Of a stretch of 64,000 nucleotides of DNA, positions 16,271 to 24,739 are shown piece by piece (within the stretch, counting starts at the first letter, position 1; every line of letters starts with the position of its first letter). Below the pieces are notes generated by a model that was not told the origin of the DNA, did no database searches, and saw nothing but the letters and a program-made list of their open reading frames with translations. Both the position numbers and the translations under genes were made by a program. This stretch comes from Hymenobacter yonginensis (GTDB lineage: Bacteria; Bacteroidota; Bacteroidia; Cytophagales; Hymenobacteraceae), in NCBI RefSeq assembly GCF_027625995.1, contig NZ_CP115396.1:2480001-2544000 (forward strand), given 5' to 3'.

Positions 16271-18463
16271 ATGAAGCGTACCCAAGTTTCTGTAGCGGCC
16301 TTGTTGCTGGCCAGCCAGTTGGTGGGCGGCTGTGCCACCACAGCCAGCACCACCACTACCCCCACCACTGCCGTCGGCAATGCGACTACTGAGGCCGTGA
16401 GCCAGCTGGGCGCGGCCGCCGCAGTGGTCCAGGAGGCGCCGGTCGCGCCGGCTTCGGCTGCCGTGCCGGCTGCCCCGCCGTTTCAGGTGGTGGCCGAGCA
16501 GTTTGCCGATCTGCGCGTGCTGCGCTACCAGGTGCCCGGCTTCGAGACACTGGAGCCTCAGCAAAAAGAGCTGCTCTACTACCTGTATGAGGCGGCGCTG
16601 AGCGGGCGCGAAATCATCTACGACCAGAACTACCGCCACAACCTGCGCGTGCTGCGCACCATTCAGGCCGTGTGGACGGCCAACGAGCAGCGCCGCACCG
16701 CCAGCACCAACCCGCGCGAGCTGGACCAGGCCACCAAGTTTGCCACCTACGCCAAGCGCGTGTGGTTCTCGAACGGCATCCACCACCACTACAGCACCCG
16801 CAAGATGCTGCCCGAGTGCACGCCGGCCTACTTCCGGGAGCTGATTTTTGCCGTCGATGCCAAGCAGCTGCCGCTGGAGCCCAGCGAGAGCGTGACGAAG
16901 TTTCTGGGCGCGATGACGACCATCCTGTTCGACCCCGCGGTGGCGCCCAAGCGCGTCAACCAGGAGGCCGGCAAAGATTTGGTGAAGACCTCGGCCATGA
17001 ACTTCTACCAGGGCGTGAGCCAGACCGAGGTGGAAGCCTACTACAAGCGCAAAATCAACACCCAGGACCCGCAGCCCATTTCCTACGGCCTCAACTCGCG
17101 CCTCGTGAAAGACAAGCAGGGCCAGCTGCAGGAGCGCAAATGGATGACCGACGGCCTCTACGACAAGGCCCTCTCGCAGGTGGTGTTCTGGCTGAACAAG
17201 GCCGTGGAAGTGGCCGAAAACCCCGAGCAGAAGCTGGCCCTGCAGAAGCTGGTGAAGTTCTACCAGACCGGCGACCTGAAGGTGTGGGACGAGTACAACA
17301 TTGCCTGGGTGCACGACACCAAAAGCCGCACCGACGTGGTAAACGGCTTTATTGAAGTGTACGGCGACCCGCTCGGCTACCGCGCCAGCTACGAGTCGGT
17401 GGTGTCGTTCAAGGACCTGGAGGCCACCAAGCGCATTCAGGCCATCGGCGACGAGGCCCAGTGGTTCGAGGACAACTCGCCCATCAAGCCCGAGCACAAA
17501 AAGCAGAACGTGGTGGGCATCACGGCCAAGGTGATTACGGCCGTGGTGGAAGCCGGCGACGCCGCCCCCGCCACGCCCATCGGCATCAACCTGCCCAACG
17601 CCACCTGGATCCGCAAAGAGCACGGCTCGAAGTCGGTGAACCTGGGCAACATCGTGGACGCTTACGGTGCTGCCGATGCGGGCGGGATGCTGGATGAGTT
17701 TGCCTACGACGAAGCCGAAATGCAGCGCGCCCGGCAGTTTGCGGGCATGGCCGGCAAGCTCCACACCGACATGCACGAGGTTATCGGGCACGCCTCGGGC
17801 CAGATCAACAAAGGCGTGGGCACACCCAAGGAAACCCTGAAAAGCTACGCCTCGGCCCTGGAAGAAGCCCGCGCCGACCTCGTGGCCCTCTACTACCTGC
17901 CCGATGCCAAGCTGGTGCAGCTGGGCGTGGTGCCGGCCGGCGGCGAGCTAGCCAAGGCCGAGTACGACAACTACATCCGCAACGGCCTGATGACCCAGCT
18001 GGTGCGCCTGCAGCCCGGCGAAACCGTGGAGGAAGCCCACATGCGCAACCGCCAGATGGTGGCCAAGTGGGCCTTCGAGAAAGGCCAGAAAGATAAGGTG
18101 GTGGAGAAAGTGACCCGCGACGGCAAGACCTACTTCCGCGTGAACGACTACGAGAAGCTACGCGGCCTGTTCGGGCAGCTGCTGCGGGAGCTGCAGCGCA
18201 TCACCAGCGAAGGCGACTACGCCGCCGGCAAGGCCCTCATTGAAACCTACGGCGTGAAGGTAGACCCCGTGCTGCACAAAGAGGTGCTGGCCCGCTATGC
18301 CAAGCTCAACATCGCGCCCTACGCCGGCTTCATCCAGCCCAAGCTGGTGCCGGTGCTGACCAACGGCCGCATCACGGACGTGAAGGTGGAATACCCCACC
18401 GACTTCGCCCAGCAGATGCTGGAATACGGCCGCAAGTACCGCCTGCTTCCGAACTACAACTAG
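16271..18463 (+). CDS. Dipeptidyl peptidase III (M49 metallopeptidase), lipoprotein
   Basis: The product is 730 aa from the ATG at 16271. LLLASQLVGGCATT is a lipobox, followed by a Thr/Ala/Pro-rich linker, so the enzyme is tethered to a membrane. The zinc site is HEVIGH at residues 502-507 (family pattern HExxGH) with the third ligand in EEARAD (531-536). It removes dipeptides from peptide N-termini. The GTG at 16223 is in frame but precedes the lipoprotein signal and is less likely. It is alone between unrelated genes. Confidence 0.9.
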   Translation: MKRTQVSVAALLLASQLVGGCATTASTTTTPTTAVGNATTEAVSQLGAAAAVVQEAPVAPASAAVPAAPPFQVVAEQFADLRVLRYQVPGFETLEPQQKELLYYLYEAALSGREIIYDQNYRHNLRVLRTIQAVWTANEQRRTASTNPRELDQATKFATYAKRVWFSNGIHHHYSTRKMLPECTPAYFRELIFAVDAKQLPLEPSESVTKFLGAMTTILFDPAVAPKRVNQEAGKDLVKTSAMNFYQGVSQTEVEAYYKRKINTQDPQPISYGLNSRLVKDKQGQLQERKWMTDGLYDKALSQVVFWLNKAVEVAENPEQKLALQKLVKFYQTGDLKVWDEYNIAWVHDTKSRTDVVNGFIEVYGDPLGYRASYESVVSFKDLEATKRIQAIGDEAQWFEDNSPIKPEHKKQNVVGITAKVITAVVEAGDAAPATPIGINLPNATWIRKEHGSKSVNLGNIVDAYGAADAGGMLDEFAYDEAEMQRARQFAGMAGKLHTDMHEVIGHASGQINKGVGTPKETLKSYASALEEARADLVALYYLPDAKLVQLGVVPAGGELAKAEYDNYIRNGLMTQLVRLQPGETVEEAHMRNRQMVAKWAFEKGQKDKVVEKVTRDGKTYFRVNDYEKLRGLFGQLLRELQRITSEGDYAAGKALIETYGVKVDPVLHKEVLARYAKLNIAPYAGFIQPKLVPVLTNGRITDVKVEYPTDFAQQMLEYGRKYRLLPNYN

Positions 18464-18497
18464 CACGCTCGCTTGAGTGGAACGTCGTTCTATAAAA

Positions 18498-18600
18498 AGA
18501 ACGTCATGCTGAGCCTGCCGAAGCATCTCGCGTGCTGATGTTGCGTTACTGCTCCTGAGTCAGCACGCGAGATGCTTCGGCAGGCTCAGCATGACGTTCT
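18498..18600. repeat. Family A palindromic repeat
   Basis: Arms GAACGTCATGCTGAGCCTGC and GAGATGCTTCGGCAGGCTCA enclose a short loop; inner CGCGTGCTGA and TCAGCACGCG also pair. Confidence 0.9.
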
Positions 18601-18655
18601 CTTTCAAAACGACGTTCTTTTCGTCCCATATCAACCTCTCAACCAACCACACCAC

Positions 18656-19024
18656 ATGAAACACCTTTCCGCCCTTTTCCTGCTGCTGGCGCTGCTGCTG
18701 GTTGCCCCCGCCGCCCGCGCCCAAACTGCCCCCGACGCGGCGCGCTACGAGTACTGCGAGCTGCACCTGAAGGGCGCCGACGTATTTGCCGATTTCGGCT
18801 ACGGGCCCGAGAAGCTGGGCGGCGGCTCGCTCTCCAAGCTGGAAGCCGGCAAGCTGCAGGTTTTCGCCACCCACATCAGCGCCCTCAACTACATGGGCTC
18901 GCTGGGCTGGGACGTGGTGCAGGTGTACGGCGACATCAACTCCGGCAGCGTGCGCAACAAAGAGCAGTTCTTTATGCTGCGCCGTCTGCGCTCCTCGCAG
19001 GGCGTAAACGTGAACAAGCAGTAA
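18656..19024 (+). CDS. Small exported hypothetical protein
   Basis: The product is 122 aa with a clean signal peptide (MKHLSALFLLLALLLVAPAARAQ). The mature part of about 100 residues includes YEYCELHLKGADVFADFGYG and LNYMGSLGWDVVQVYGD, suggesting a small alpha/beta domain. I do not recognise a family. It starts 55 bases after a family A repeat and ends before a large hairpin. Periplasmic or secreted location is inferred from the signal. Confidence 0.75.
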   Translation: MKHLSALFLLLALLLVAPAARAQTAPDAARYEYCELHLKGADVFADFGYGPEKLGGGSLSKLEAGKLQVFATHISALNYMGSLGWDVVQVYGDINSGSVRNKEQFFMLRRLRSSQGVNVNKQ

Positions 19025-19042
19025 GCAGACGAATTACCTGTT

Positions 19043-19120
19043 AAATGGCTGCATGGTTAACTGGCTGGCCGTTCTACTACACTCAGTAGAATGGCCAGCC
19101 AGTTAACCATGCAGCCATTT
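19043..19120. terminator. Large hairpin between convergent genes, probable bidirectional terminator
   Basis: Arms of 36 bases (19043-19078 and 19085-19120) pair with one mismatch around a 6-base loop. It lies between convergent genes, but neither side has a long T run. Confidence 0.6.
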
Positions 19121-19133
19121 ATCCATTAAACCG

Positions 19134-19871
19134 CTACCAGTCGGCGCGGCGCAGGCCCTGCTGGGTGAAGAGGCGCTGCCGGCCGCGGGCGACTTTGTAC
19201 AGGTCGCCGAGGGAAAGCTTGACGCGGCCGTAGAACACCGGGCCGTTGAGCTCGCGCTCCGTGAACTTGTTTACGAACACCGGCTGCCGCCAGCCCAGCC
19301 CCGTGCCCAGCGCCAGCCAGCGGTACACCCGCATCTGCCCCGACAGAGAGGGCTCGGCCAGCCAGATAATTTTTCGGGGCGAGCGAATGACAGTGCCATC
19401 GGGCAGCGCGTAGCGGGCGTAGGTTCGACCCACGCCCAGCTGCAGCTGCGTGGCTATTTCCCAGCGCGGGTTGCCCAGCACCACGTACTCGCCGTAGGCG
19501 GCCACGTAGCGCAGCCGCAGCTCCGATCGGGTAGCGGCCGGCAGCTCCGAGGGAATCGGCTGGCGCGACGGGATGCCGTTGCTGAGCAGGTACACGCCCA
19601 GACCGGTGCGCAGCCGCCCGCGCCATTCCACGCCCAGCTTCAGGCCCGGAATGGTAACCAGATGGTGGTTGATGATGGAGTTGCGGATATCCAGCTGAAA
19701 CACCGGCCGGCGGTGCGGATGCCGCACGCTCACCGAGTCGTCGGTGGTGGTGGTGGTGGGCAGGGCGGGAGTAGCCGCCCGCGCAGAAGCGGCGGCAGCG
19801 CCGGCCAATAGCCACCCGGCTCCCAGGGTCAGGAGCCTTTTTCCCAAACGAAACTTTTCCGATGCTAACAC
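19134..19871 (-). CDS. Exported hypothetical protein, possibly outer-membrane barrel
   Basis: The product is 245 aa from the GTG at 19871. I prefer this to the ATG at 19922 because a perfect -7 box (TACCTTTG, 19876-19883 on this strand) lies just 4 nt upstream of the GTG, and the signal-like segment KRLLTLGAGWLLAGAAAAS then sits near the N-terminus. The mature part has alternating polar/hydrophobic strands such as LRLRYVAAYGEYVVLG and WEIATQLQLGVGRTYARY, like a small outer-membrane beta barrel. No named family is recognised. Confidence 0.65.
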   Translation of the reverse strand: MLASEKFRLGKRLLTLGAGWLLAGAAAASARAATPALPTTTTTDDSVSVRHPHRRPVFQLDIRNSIINHHLVTIPGLKLGVEWRGRLRTGLGVYLLSNGIPSRQPIPSELPAATRSELRLRYVAAYGEYVVLGNPRWEIATQLQLGVGRTYARYALPDGTVIRSPRKIIWLAEPSLSGQMRVYRWLALGTGLGWRQPVFVNKFTERELNGPVFYGRVKLSLGDLYKVARGRQRLFTQQGLRRADW

Positions 19872-19875
19872 GCCG

Positions 19876-19883
19876 CAAAGGTA
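19876..19883 (-). promoter_or_regulatory. -7 box TACCTTTG, 4 nt before a GTG start
   Basis: Perfect TAnnTTTG match. Transcription would begin at or next to the GTG start codon, implying a leaderless mRNA. Confidence 0.6.
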
Positions 19884-20014
19884 CGGCTCGCCGCCGAGGT
19901 GGTTGCCGCCTCTGCTGCGCATCGGCCAACGGCTGACCCCACCGCTGCCAACGGTTCAACGGCCTTGCGCGTCAACTCACCCCGTTTGCGGATGGCAGGG
20001 CCCTGCCGGCCTGG

Positions 20015-20022
20015 TATCTTCG
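20015..20022 (+). promoter_or_regulatory. -7 box TATCTTCG before the ABA4-like gene
   Basis: One mismatch to TAnnTTTG, 24 bases before the ATG at 20047. Confidence 0.45.
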
Positions 20023-20046
20023 GATCATCATCTAGGCCCTACTCCC

Positions 20047-20514
20047 ATGCCCCTCACTCCCGACTCCCTGTTTGCCTTCGCCAACCCTGTAGCGCTGCTG
20101 GGCTGGGCCCTGCTGGTGCTGGCGCCGCGCTGGCGCGTCACGCGCTGGCTGGTGCTTAGCGGAGTGTGGCCGCTGCTGCTGGCCGTGGCCTACGCTTTGC
20201 TGATTGGCGGCCACTACCTGGGCCCGCACGCCACGGACGGCGGTTTCAATTCGCTGGCTGAGGTGGCGGCGCTGTTTCGCAATCCGTGGGCGCTGCTGGC
20301 CGGCTGGGTGCACTACCTGTGCTTCGATCTGAGTGTTGGCATCTGGGAAAGCCTGGATGCGCGGCGGCGCGGGGTGCCACACCTGCTGCTGGTGCCGTGT
20401 CTGCTGCTCACGTTTCTGTTTGGGCCGGTGGGGCTGCTGCTCTACGCCGTGGTGCGACGCTTCTACGCGGCTCCCGCCCCTGCCGCGTCCACTTCCCTTT
20501 CTGCTTCTCTTTAA
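20047..20514 (+). CDS. ABA4-like membrane protein
   Basis: The product is 155 aa with about four membrane segments. The pattern FAFANPVALLGWALLVLAP at the start, FRNPWALLAGWVHYLCFDLSVGIWE in the middle and FLFGPVGLLLYAVVR at the end fits the ABA4-like family (DUF4281), related to plant neoxanthin-synthesis protein ABA4. In bacteria the role is unclear; a link with carotenoids is possible in a pigmented Cytophagales organism. It is 12 nt upstream of the next membrane-protein gene, so both are probably one operon. Confidence 0.8.
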   Translation: MPLTPDSLFAFANPVALLGWALLVLAPRWRVTRWLVLSGVWPLLLAVAYALLIGGHYLGPHATDGGFNSLAEVAALFRNPWALLAGWVHYLCFDLSVGIWESLDARRRGVPHLLLVPCLLLTFLFGPVGLLLYAVVRRFYAAPAPAASTSLSASL

Positions 20515-20526
20515 CCTTTCTGCGTC

Positions 20527-21402
20527 ATGGCTACTCTTGACTTTTCGCTGAAATCCGGCGCCGCTGCCGCCGCTGGTTCTACCGTTGCTGGCGCTGCTTC
20601 GCCGGCCGGCTATGCGGCCACCTGGCTGCGCGTGCTGCACCGCGTGAATCCGGTGCTGGCCTGGGCCGGCTGGCTGCACGTAGCGCTGCTGCTGCTGGCG
20701 TTGGCGCTGCTGCCCTTCGACCACCGCCTCGTAACGGGCCTGCCCGTGTGGATCAAGCCGGCCAAGTTTGCTCTTTCCGGCCTGCTCTACCTCTGGACGC
20801 TGGCCTGGCTGCTGGCCGACCTGCCGGCGGTGGCGCAACGGTCGGTGCGCCGCATCAGCGGAGGCGTGGCTTTGAGCATGGTGGTGGAAATGGTGTGCAT
20901 CACCACGCAGGCCGCCCGCGGCACCAGCTCGCACTTCAACGGCGCCACGGCGCTGGATGGGGCCCTGTTCAGTGTGATGGGCGTGTTCATTGTGCTCAAC
21001 ACCGTGCTGACTGTCTGGGCGGTGTATCTGGTGTGGCGGCACCGGCCCCACGGCCCGGCCGGCTACGTGTGGGGCGTGCGGCTGGGGCTGCTGCTGTTTC
21101 TGCTGGGCAGCCTGCTGGGCGGCATGATGATTCACCTCAACCAGCACACCGTAGGTGCCCCCGACGGCGGACCCGGCCTGCCCGGCCTGGGCTGGAGCAC
21201 CCGCGCCGGCGACTTGCGCATTGCGCACTTTCTGGGTTTGCATAGCCTGCAGGCATTGCCGCTGCTGGGCTGGTGGCTGAGCCGGCACCTGCCGCGCCGC
21301 GCTGCACTGCTGACGTGGCTGGGCGCCGCCACCTACGCCGGTCTGGTAGTGCTGCTGTTTGCGCTGGCCCTGCAGGGCGTGCCGCTGCTGGCTGTCCGGT
21401 AA
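20527..21402 (+). CDS. Multi-pass membrane protein of unknown function
   Basis: The product is 291 aa with about seven hydrophobic segments. Distinct polar stretches include LPVWIKPAKFALSG, TTQAARGTSSHFNGATALDG and LNQHTVGAPDGGPGLPG before GLHSLQALPLLGWWLS; the conserved-looking His and Gln could bind a cofactor. I do not recognise a family. It follows the ABA4-like gene by 12 nt, so the pair may act together. The Ala-rich first 25 residues look like a cytoplasmic tail. Confidence 0.75.
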   Translation: MATLDFSLKSGAAAAAGSTVAGAASPAGYAATWLRVLHRVNPVLAWAGWLHVALLLLALALLPFDHRLVTGLPVWIKPAKFALSGLLYLWTLAWLLADLPAVAQRSVRRISGGVALSMVVEMVCITTQAARGTSSHFNGATALDGALFSVMGVFIVLNTVLTVWAVYLVWRHRPHGPAGYVWGVRLGLLLFLLGSLLGGMMIHLNQHTVGAPDGGPGLPGLGWSTRAGDLRIAHFLGLHSLQALPLLGWWLSRHLPRRAALLTWLGAATYAGLVVLLFALALQGVPLLAVR

Positions 21403-21449
21403 CCAACTACTTCGTGTAGTCTACTTCTCATCGATACTCTCCCTTGCAT

Positions 21450-22400
21450 ATGTCTGCTTTCCAACTCCTGTTTCGCCAGTTACTGGTGGTTTTCGGCCTG
21501 CTCCTGCTTGCTACCCCAACCGCCATAGCCCAGCAGCGGGCCGGCCGGCTCACCAACGGCCCCACTGCTTTGCTCACCTCCGATTCGGTGCAGCTGTACG
21601 TGCGGGTGGCGGGCCAGGGGACGCCGTGCGTGTTTGTGCACGGCGGACCGGGGGCCGGCAGCTATTCGTTTGAGAAGCTGGGCGGCAACCGCCTTGAAGA
21701 CAAGCTGCGCCTGATCTACTACGACCAGCGCGGCAGTGGCCGCTCCGGCAGCCCTCGGCGGCCCAACTACAGCATGGCGCGCATGGTGCAGGATCTGGAA
21801 GAGCTGCGGCAGCAGCTGAGGCTGGAGCGCTGGGTGCTGATGGCCCACTCATTCGGGGGTACCATTGCCACGGCCTACGCCACGCAGTATCCGCAGCGGG
21901 TGCAGGCCCTGGTGCTGGTGAATGCCGTGCTGAACCCGCCGGCTTCGCTGGAAAGCATGGTGCAGTACGGCACCACCCTGCTGCCGGCCGCCGCCCAGCC
22001 CAACCCCGGCCTGCCGATGATGCAGCGCGTGGGCATGGTGATGGGCGCGCTGCAGCAGCAGAAACTGGCCTGGCAGCTGCAGTTTTCCGCCGACTCGCTG
22101 GCTGCCCGCGCCAGCCGCGTGAGCCGCAGCGTGCCCGCCAACCCCGATTTCGGCACCCAGGTGTTCAGCGGCCAGCTGCCCGACTACGGCCAGGATTTCG
22201 TGCCTGCCACTGCCCAGCTCCGCATGCCCGTGCTCAACATTGTGGGCCAGGACGACCGCACCACGGGCGCCGCGCCCGGCACCTTCCGTTTCCCAAAGCA
22301 GCAGACGGTGGTGCTGCCCGGCAAGCACAATTCGTTTCTGGAGCAGCCGGCGGCCTTCCGGCAGGCCGTGGTTAGCTTCGTGCAGAAGCTACCGCGCTAA
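21450..22400 (+). CDS. Exported alpha/beta hydrolase, proline iminopeptidase-like
   Basis: The product is 316 aa with a signal peptide (LLVVFGLLLLATPTAIAQ). The oxyanion region HGGPGAGS and the strand motif YYDQRGSGRSG are typical of the S33/proline-iminopeptidase group. The nucleophile Ser lies in MAHSFGGT, the acid is probably in VGQDDRT and the His in LPGKHNSF. It is an ester, peptide or lactone hydrolase in the periplasm; the substrate is unknown. I chose the ATG at 21450 over the in-frame TTG at 21444. Confidence 0.85.
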   Translation: MSAFQLLFRQLLVVFGLLLLATPTAIAQQRAGRLTNGPTALLTSDSVQLYVRVAGQGTPCVFVHGGPGAGSYSFEKLGGNRLEDKLRLIYYDQRGSGRSGSPRRPNYSMARMVQDLEELRQQLRLERWVLMAHSFGGTIATAYATQYPQRVQALVLVNAVLNPPASLESMVQYGTTLLPAAAQPNPGLPMMQRVGMVMGALQQQKLAWQLQFSADSLAARASRVSRSVPANPDFGTQVFSGQLPDYGQDFVPATAQLRMPVLNIVGQDDRTTGAAPGTFRFPKQQTVVLPGKHNSFLEQPAAFRQAVVSFVQKLPR

Positions 22401-22410
22401 CCGTAGCTTA

Positions 22411-22515
22411 GGCGGCGCGGCAGTAGCGCGAACTGTGTAGTTCGCGCCCTCGCGCCGTTCAGACGACTTTAATGGCGCGGAGACGCGAACTACACAGTTC
22501 GCGCTATTGCCGCTC
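22411..22515. repeat. Family D palindromic repeat
   Basis: Outer arms CAGTAGCGCGAACT and AGTTCGCGCTATTG each contain a smaller hairpin (GCGAACT...AGTTCGC). Related copies are at 25636-25730, 55143-55174 and 61479-61569. Confidence 0.85.
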
Positions 22516-22543
22516 ACTGAACGCCAAACGGATTTACTACTGC

Positions 22544-23590
22544 ATGCCGCTTCCCGCCGACCGCCCCGCTGCCTTCCTGAACGACCGGTGGTTTCTGCTG
22601 CTCGGCATCCCGACGCTGGCCTTGCTGGTGCTGCTGCCGCGGGGGCTGCTGCAGGTGCCCTCCGTGCCAGAGGCGCTGGGCGCCTGGGTGGTGTCGCTGG
22701 GCATTACCACCACGTTCTGGCTGGCGGGCCGGCAGCTGTGGCGGCTGCTGCTCCGGCGGTTTCCGCGCGTCGAGCAGACCACGCGGCGGCTGTGGTGGCT
22801 GGCCGTCATCAACACGTCAATCACGGCCGTCGTCACGCTGGGCATCGGGCTGCTGGCGGCGTGGGCGCAGGGCGGGCAGCTCACGGGGCGCGGCTTCCTG
22901 GCGGAGTTCGGGCTGAATATGGTGCCCACGGTGGTAGTGCAGCTGATTTATGAGAGCTGGCACCTGTTTCAACAGTGGAAGCAGAATCTGCGCCGCGCCG
23001 AGCAGCTGCAGAGCGCCGGCATCCGAAGCCAGCTCGAAGCCCTGCAAAGCCAGCTCGACCCGCACTTCCTGTTCAACTCCCTGAACACGCTGTCGGCACT
23101 GGTGGAGCCCGAAAACGAAGCGGCGCAGCAGTTTCTGGAGCAGCTTTCGGATGTGTACCGCTACGTGCTGCTGGCCCGCGACAAGCCCACGGTGCCGCTC
23201 GGCGAGGAATTGGCCTTCGTGGATACCTACCTAGCCCTGCACAAAACCCGCTTCCGCGACAACCTGCGCGTAACCACCACCGTGCCGGCCACGCTGCACA
23301 CCCGGCAGGTGGCGCCGCTGAGCGTGCAGCTGCTGGTGGAAAACGCCCTCAAGCACAACGTAGCCTCGCGTGAGCATGCGCTGGAGCTGCGCATTGGAGT
23401 GGATGCCGGGCAGCAATTTCTGGTGGTGGAAAACACGCTACGCCCCCGCACCGCCGGCCTCGCGCCCGGCACCGGCACCGGCCTGCGCAACGTGCGCCAC
23501 CGCTACGAGCTGCTGCAGGCCGCCGCCCCCGTAACCGTATCAGCCGCCGACGGCTGGTTCCGGGTGCAGCTGCCGTTGTTGAATGGGTGA
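22544..23590 (+). CDS. Membrane sensor histidine kinase, LytS-type (His_kinase family)
   Basis: The product is 348 aa from the ATG at 22544; the frame is open upstream only because it crosses a family D repeat. About four membrane helices fill residues 15-140, then a short coiled coil leads to the phospho-acceptor box QLDPHFLFNSLNTLSALV with H174. The ATPase part has LLVENALKHNV and GTGTGLRNVRHRYELL. It has no extracellular domain, so it may sense membrane or small hydrophobic cues. Its partner is the LytTR regulator starting 200 bases downstream. Confidence 0.92.
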   Translation: MPLPADRPAAFLNDRWFLLLGIPTLALLVLLPRGLLQVPSVPEALGAWVVSLGITTTFWLAGRQLWRLLLRRFPRVEQTTRRLWWLAVINTSITAVVTLGIGLLAAWAQGGQLTGRGFLAEFGLNMVPTVVVQLIYESWHLFQQWKQNLRRAEQLQSAGIRSQLEALQSQLDPHFLFNSLNTLSALVEPENEAAQQFLEQLSDVYRYVLLARDKPTVPLGEELAFVDTYLALHKTRFRDNLRVTTTVPATLHTRQVAPLSVQLLVENALKHNVASREHALELRIGVDAGQQFLVVENTLRPRTAGLAPGTGTGLRNVRHRYELLQAAAPVTVSAADGWFRVQLPLLNG

Positions 23591-23601
23591 TGAGGTGAAA
23601 A

Positions 23602-23770
23602 AGAACGTCATTCCGAGCATGTGGCGCATCAAGCCAGTGACGAGGAATCTCGCCAGAAGCTAATCCCCTTTCCTGGACTGATAGACTGAATCAGAAATTC
23701 TCCCACAATCCACCATATTACCGGATTACTAATCTGGCGAGATGCTTCGGCTCCGCCTCTGCATGACGTA
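23602..23770. repeat. Family A palindromic repeat with long loop
   Basis: Left arm AGAACGTCATTCCGAGC and right arm AGATGCTTCGGCTCCGCCTC with GCATGACGT flank about 90 bases; it separates the kinase and regulator genes and ends 20 bases before the regulator ATG. Confidence 0.75.
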
Positions 23771-23789
23771 CCACATATCACCCAAAAAA

Positions 23790-24557
23790 ATGACCGTTCT
23801 GCTGCTTGAAGACGAATACCCGGCGGCCGAGCGGCTGCAGCGGCAGCTGCTGCAGGCCGCGCCCGAAGCCCAGGTGCTGGCCTTGCTCGACAGCGTGGCG
23901 GCCACCCTGCAATGGCTGGACAACAACCCCGCGCCCGACCTGATTCTGAGCGACATCCAGTTGGCCGACGGCCTCAGCCTGGAGGTGTTCGAGCAGGCCG
24001 TGGTGCGCAGCCCGGTCATCTTCACAACGGCCTACGACGCTTACGCCATCCGGGCCTTCCGGGCGAATAGCGTGGATTACCTGCTGAAGCCGGTGAAGCT
24101 GCTGGAGCTGCAGGCGGCACTGGCCAAGCTGCGCGAGTGGCGCACGGCCACCGCGCCCACCCCGCCGGCCCAGCGCCTGGAGCACCTCCTCGACAGTTTG
24201 CCGCGGGCCGAACGGCCGTACAAAACCCGCTTCCTGGTGCGCCACGGCGAGCAGCTGCTGCCCCTGCCCGCCACCCAGGTGGCCTGGTTCCAGAGCCGCC
24301 ACGAAACCACCACCCTCGTAGCCCAGGACGGCCGCCGCTTCGTGGTCGACTACACGCTGGAGCAGCTGGAAAGCCTCCTCGACCCGCGCCAGTTTTTCCG
24401 CCTCAACCGCCAGTTTCTGGCCCAGCTGCCCGCAGTGCAACGCCTGCACCCGCACTTCAACGGCAAGCTGCTGCTGGAGCTGCACCCCGCCCCTAGCGAG
24501 GAAGTGCTGGTAAGCCGCGAGAAGGCTGGGGCGCTGAAGCAGTGGCTGGAGGGCTGA
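23790..24557 (+). CDS. LytTR-family response regulator
   Basis: The product is 255 aa. The receiver domain has VLLLEDE, phospho-acceptor D55 in LILSDIQLADG, T in FTTAYD and K in YLLKPV. The C-terminal half is a LytTR DNA-binding domain (RFLVRHGEQLLPL, ETTTLVAQDGRRFVVDYTL, FFRLNRQFLAQLPAV). It is phosphorylated by the kinase at 22544-23590. The start ATG at 23790 immediately follows a repeat; an earlier in-frame ATG at 23742 lies inside the repeat and is unlikely. Confidence 0.92.
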   Translation: MTVLLLEDEYPAAERLQRQLLQAAPEAQVLALLDSVAATLQWLDNNPAPDLILSDIQLADGLSLEVFEQAVVRSPVIFTTAYDAYAIRAFRANSVDYLLKPVKLLELQAALAKLREWRTATAPTPPAQRLEHLLDSLPRAERPYKTRFLVRHGEQLLPLPATQVAWFQSRHETTTLVAQDGRRFVVDYTLEQLESLLDPRQFFRLNRQFLAQLPAVQRLHPHFNGKLLLELHPAPSEEVLVSREKAGALKQWLEG

Positions 24558-24563
24558 GTGCGC

Positions 24564-24734
24564 TGTCATTGCGAGGACGAAGGATGAAGCAATCCGTCCT
24601 CTCGTGGCAGACACTTTCCTCGCAGCAAAGCCCTCCGGCGCTAGTGTAACACTACTGCCGGAGGGCTTTGGGTTGAGGGTAGCTTAGAGCACGGAGAGGA
24701 CAGATTGCTTCGTCCTTCGCCCTCACAATGACAG
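24564..24734. repeat. Family E repeat around a terminator-like hairpin, between convergent genes
   Basis: Outer arms TGTCATTGCGAGGACGAAG and CTTCGTCCTTCG...CAATGACA bound the unit. Its centre (24627-24669) is a hairpin AAAGCCCTCCGGC...GCCGGAGGGCTTT with A and T ends. Confidence 0.85.
24627..24669. terminator. Bidirectional terminator hairpin in the family E repeat
   Basis: Stem of about 13 pairs flanked by AAA and TTT, between two regulator genes that face each other. Confidence 0.7.
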
Positions 24735-24739
24735 GCAAT

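Noticed and set aside
24564-24734. Small mobile element with its own gene
   Set aside because: No ORF of any length or transposase motif lies inside the family E unit; it is only a non-coding repeat.
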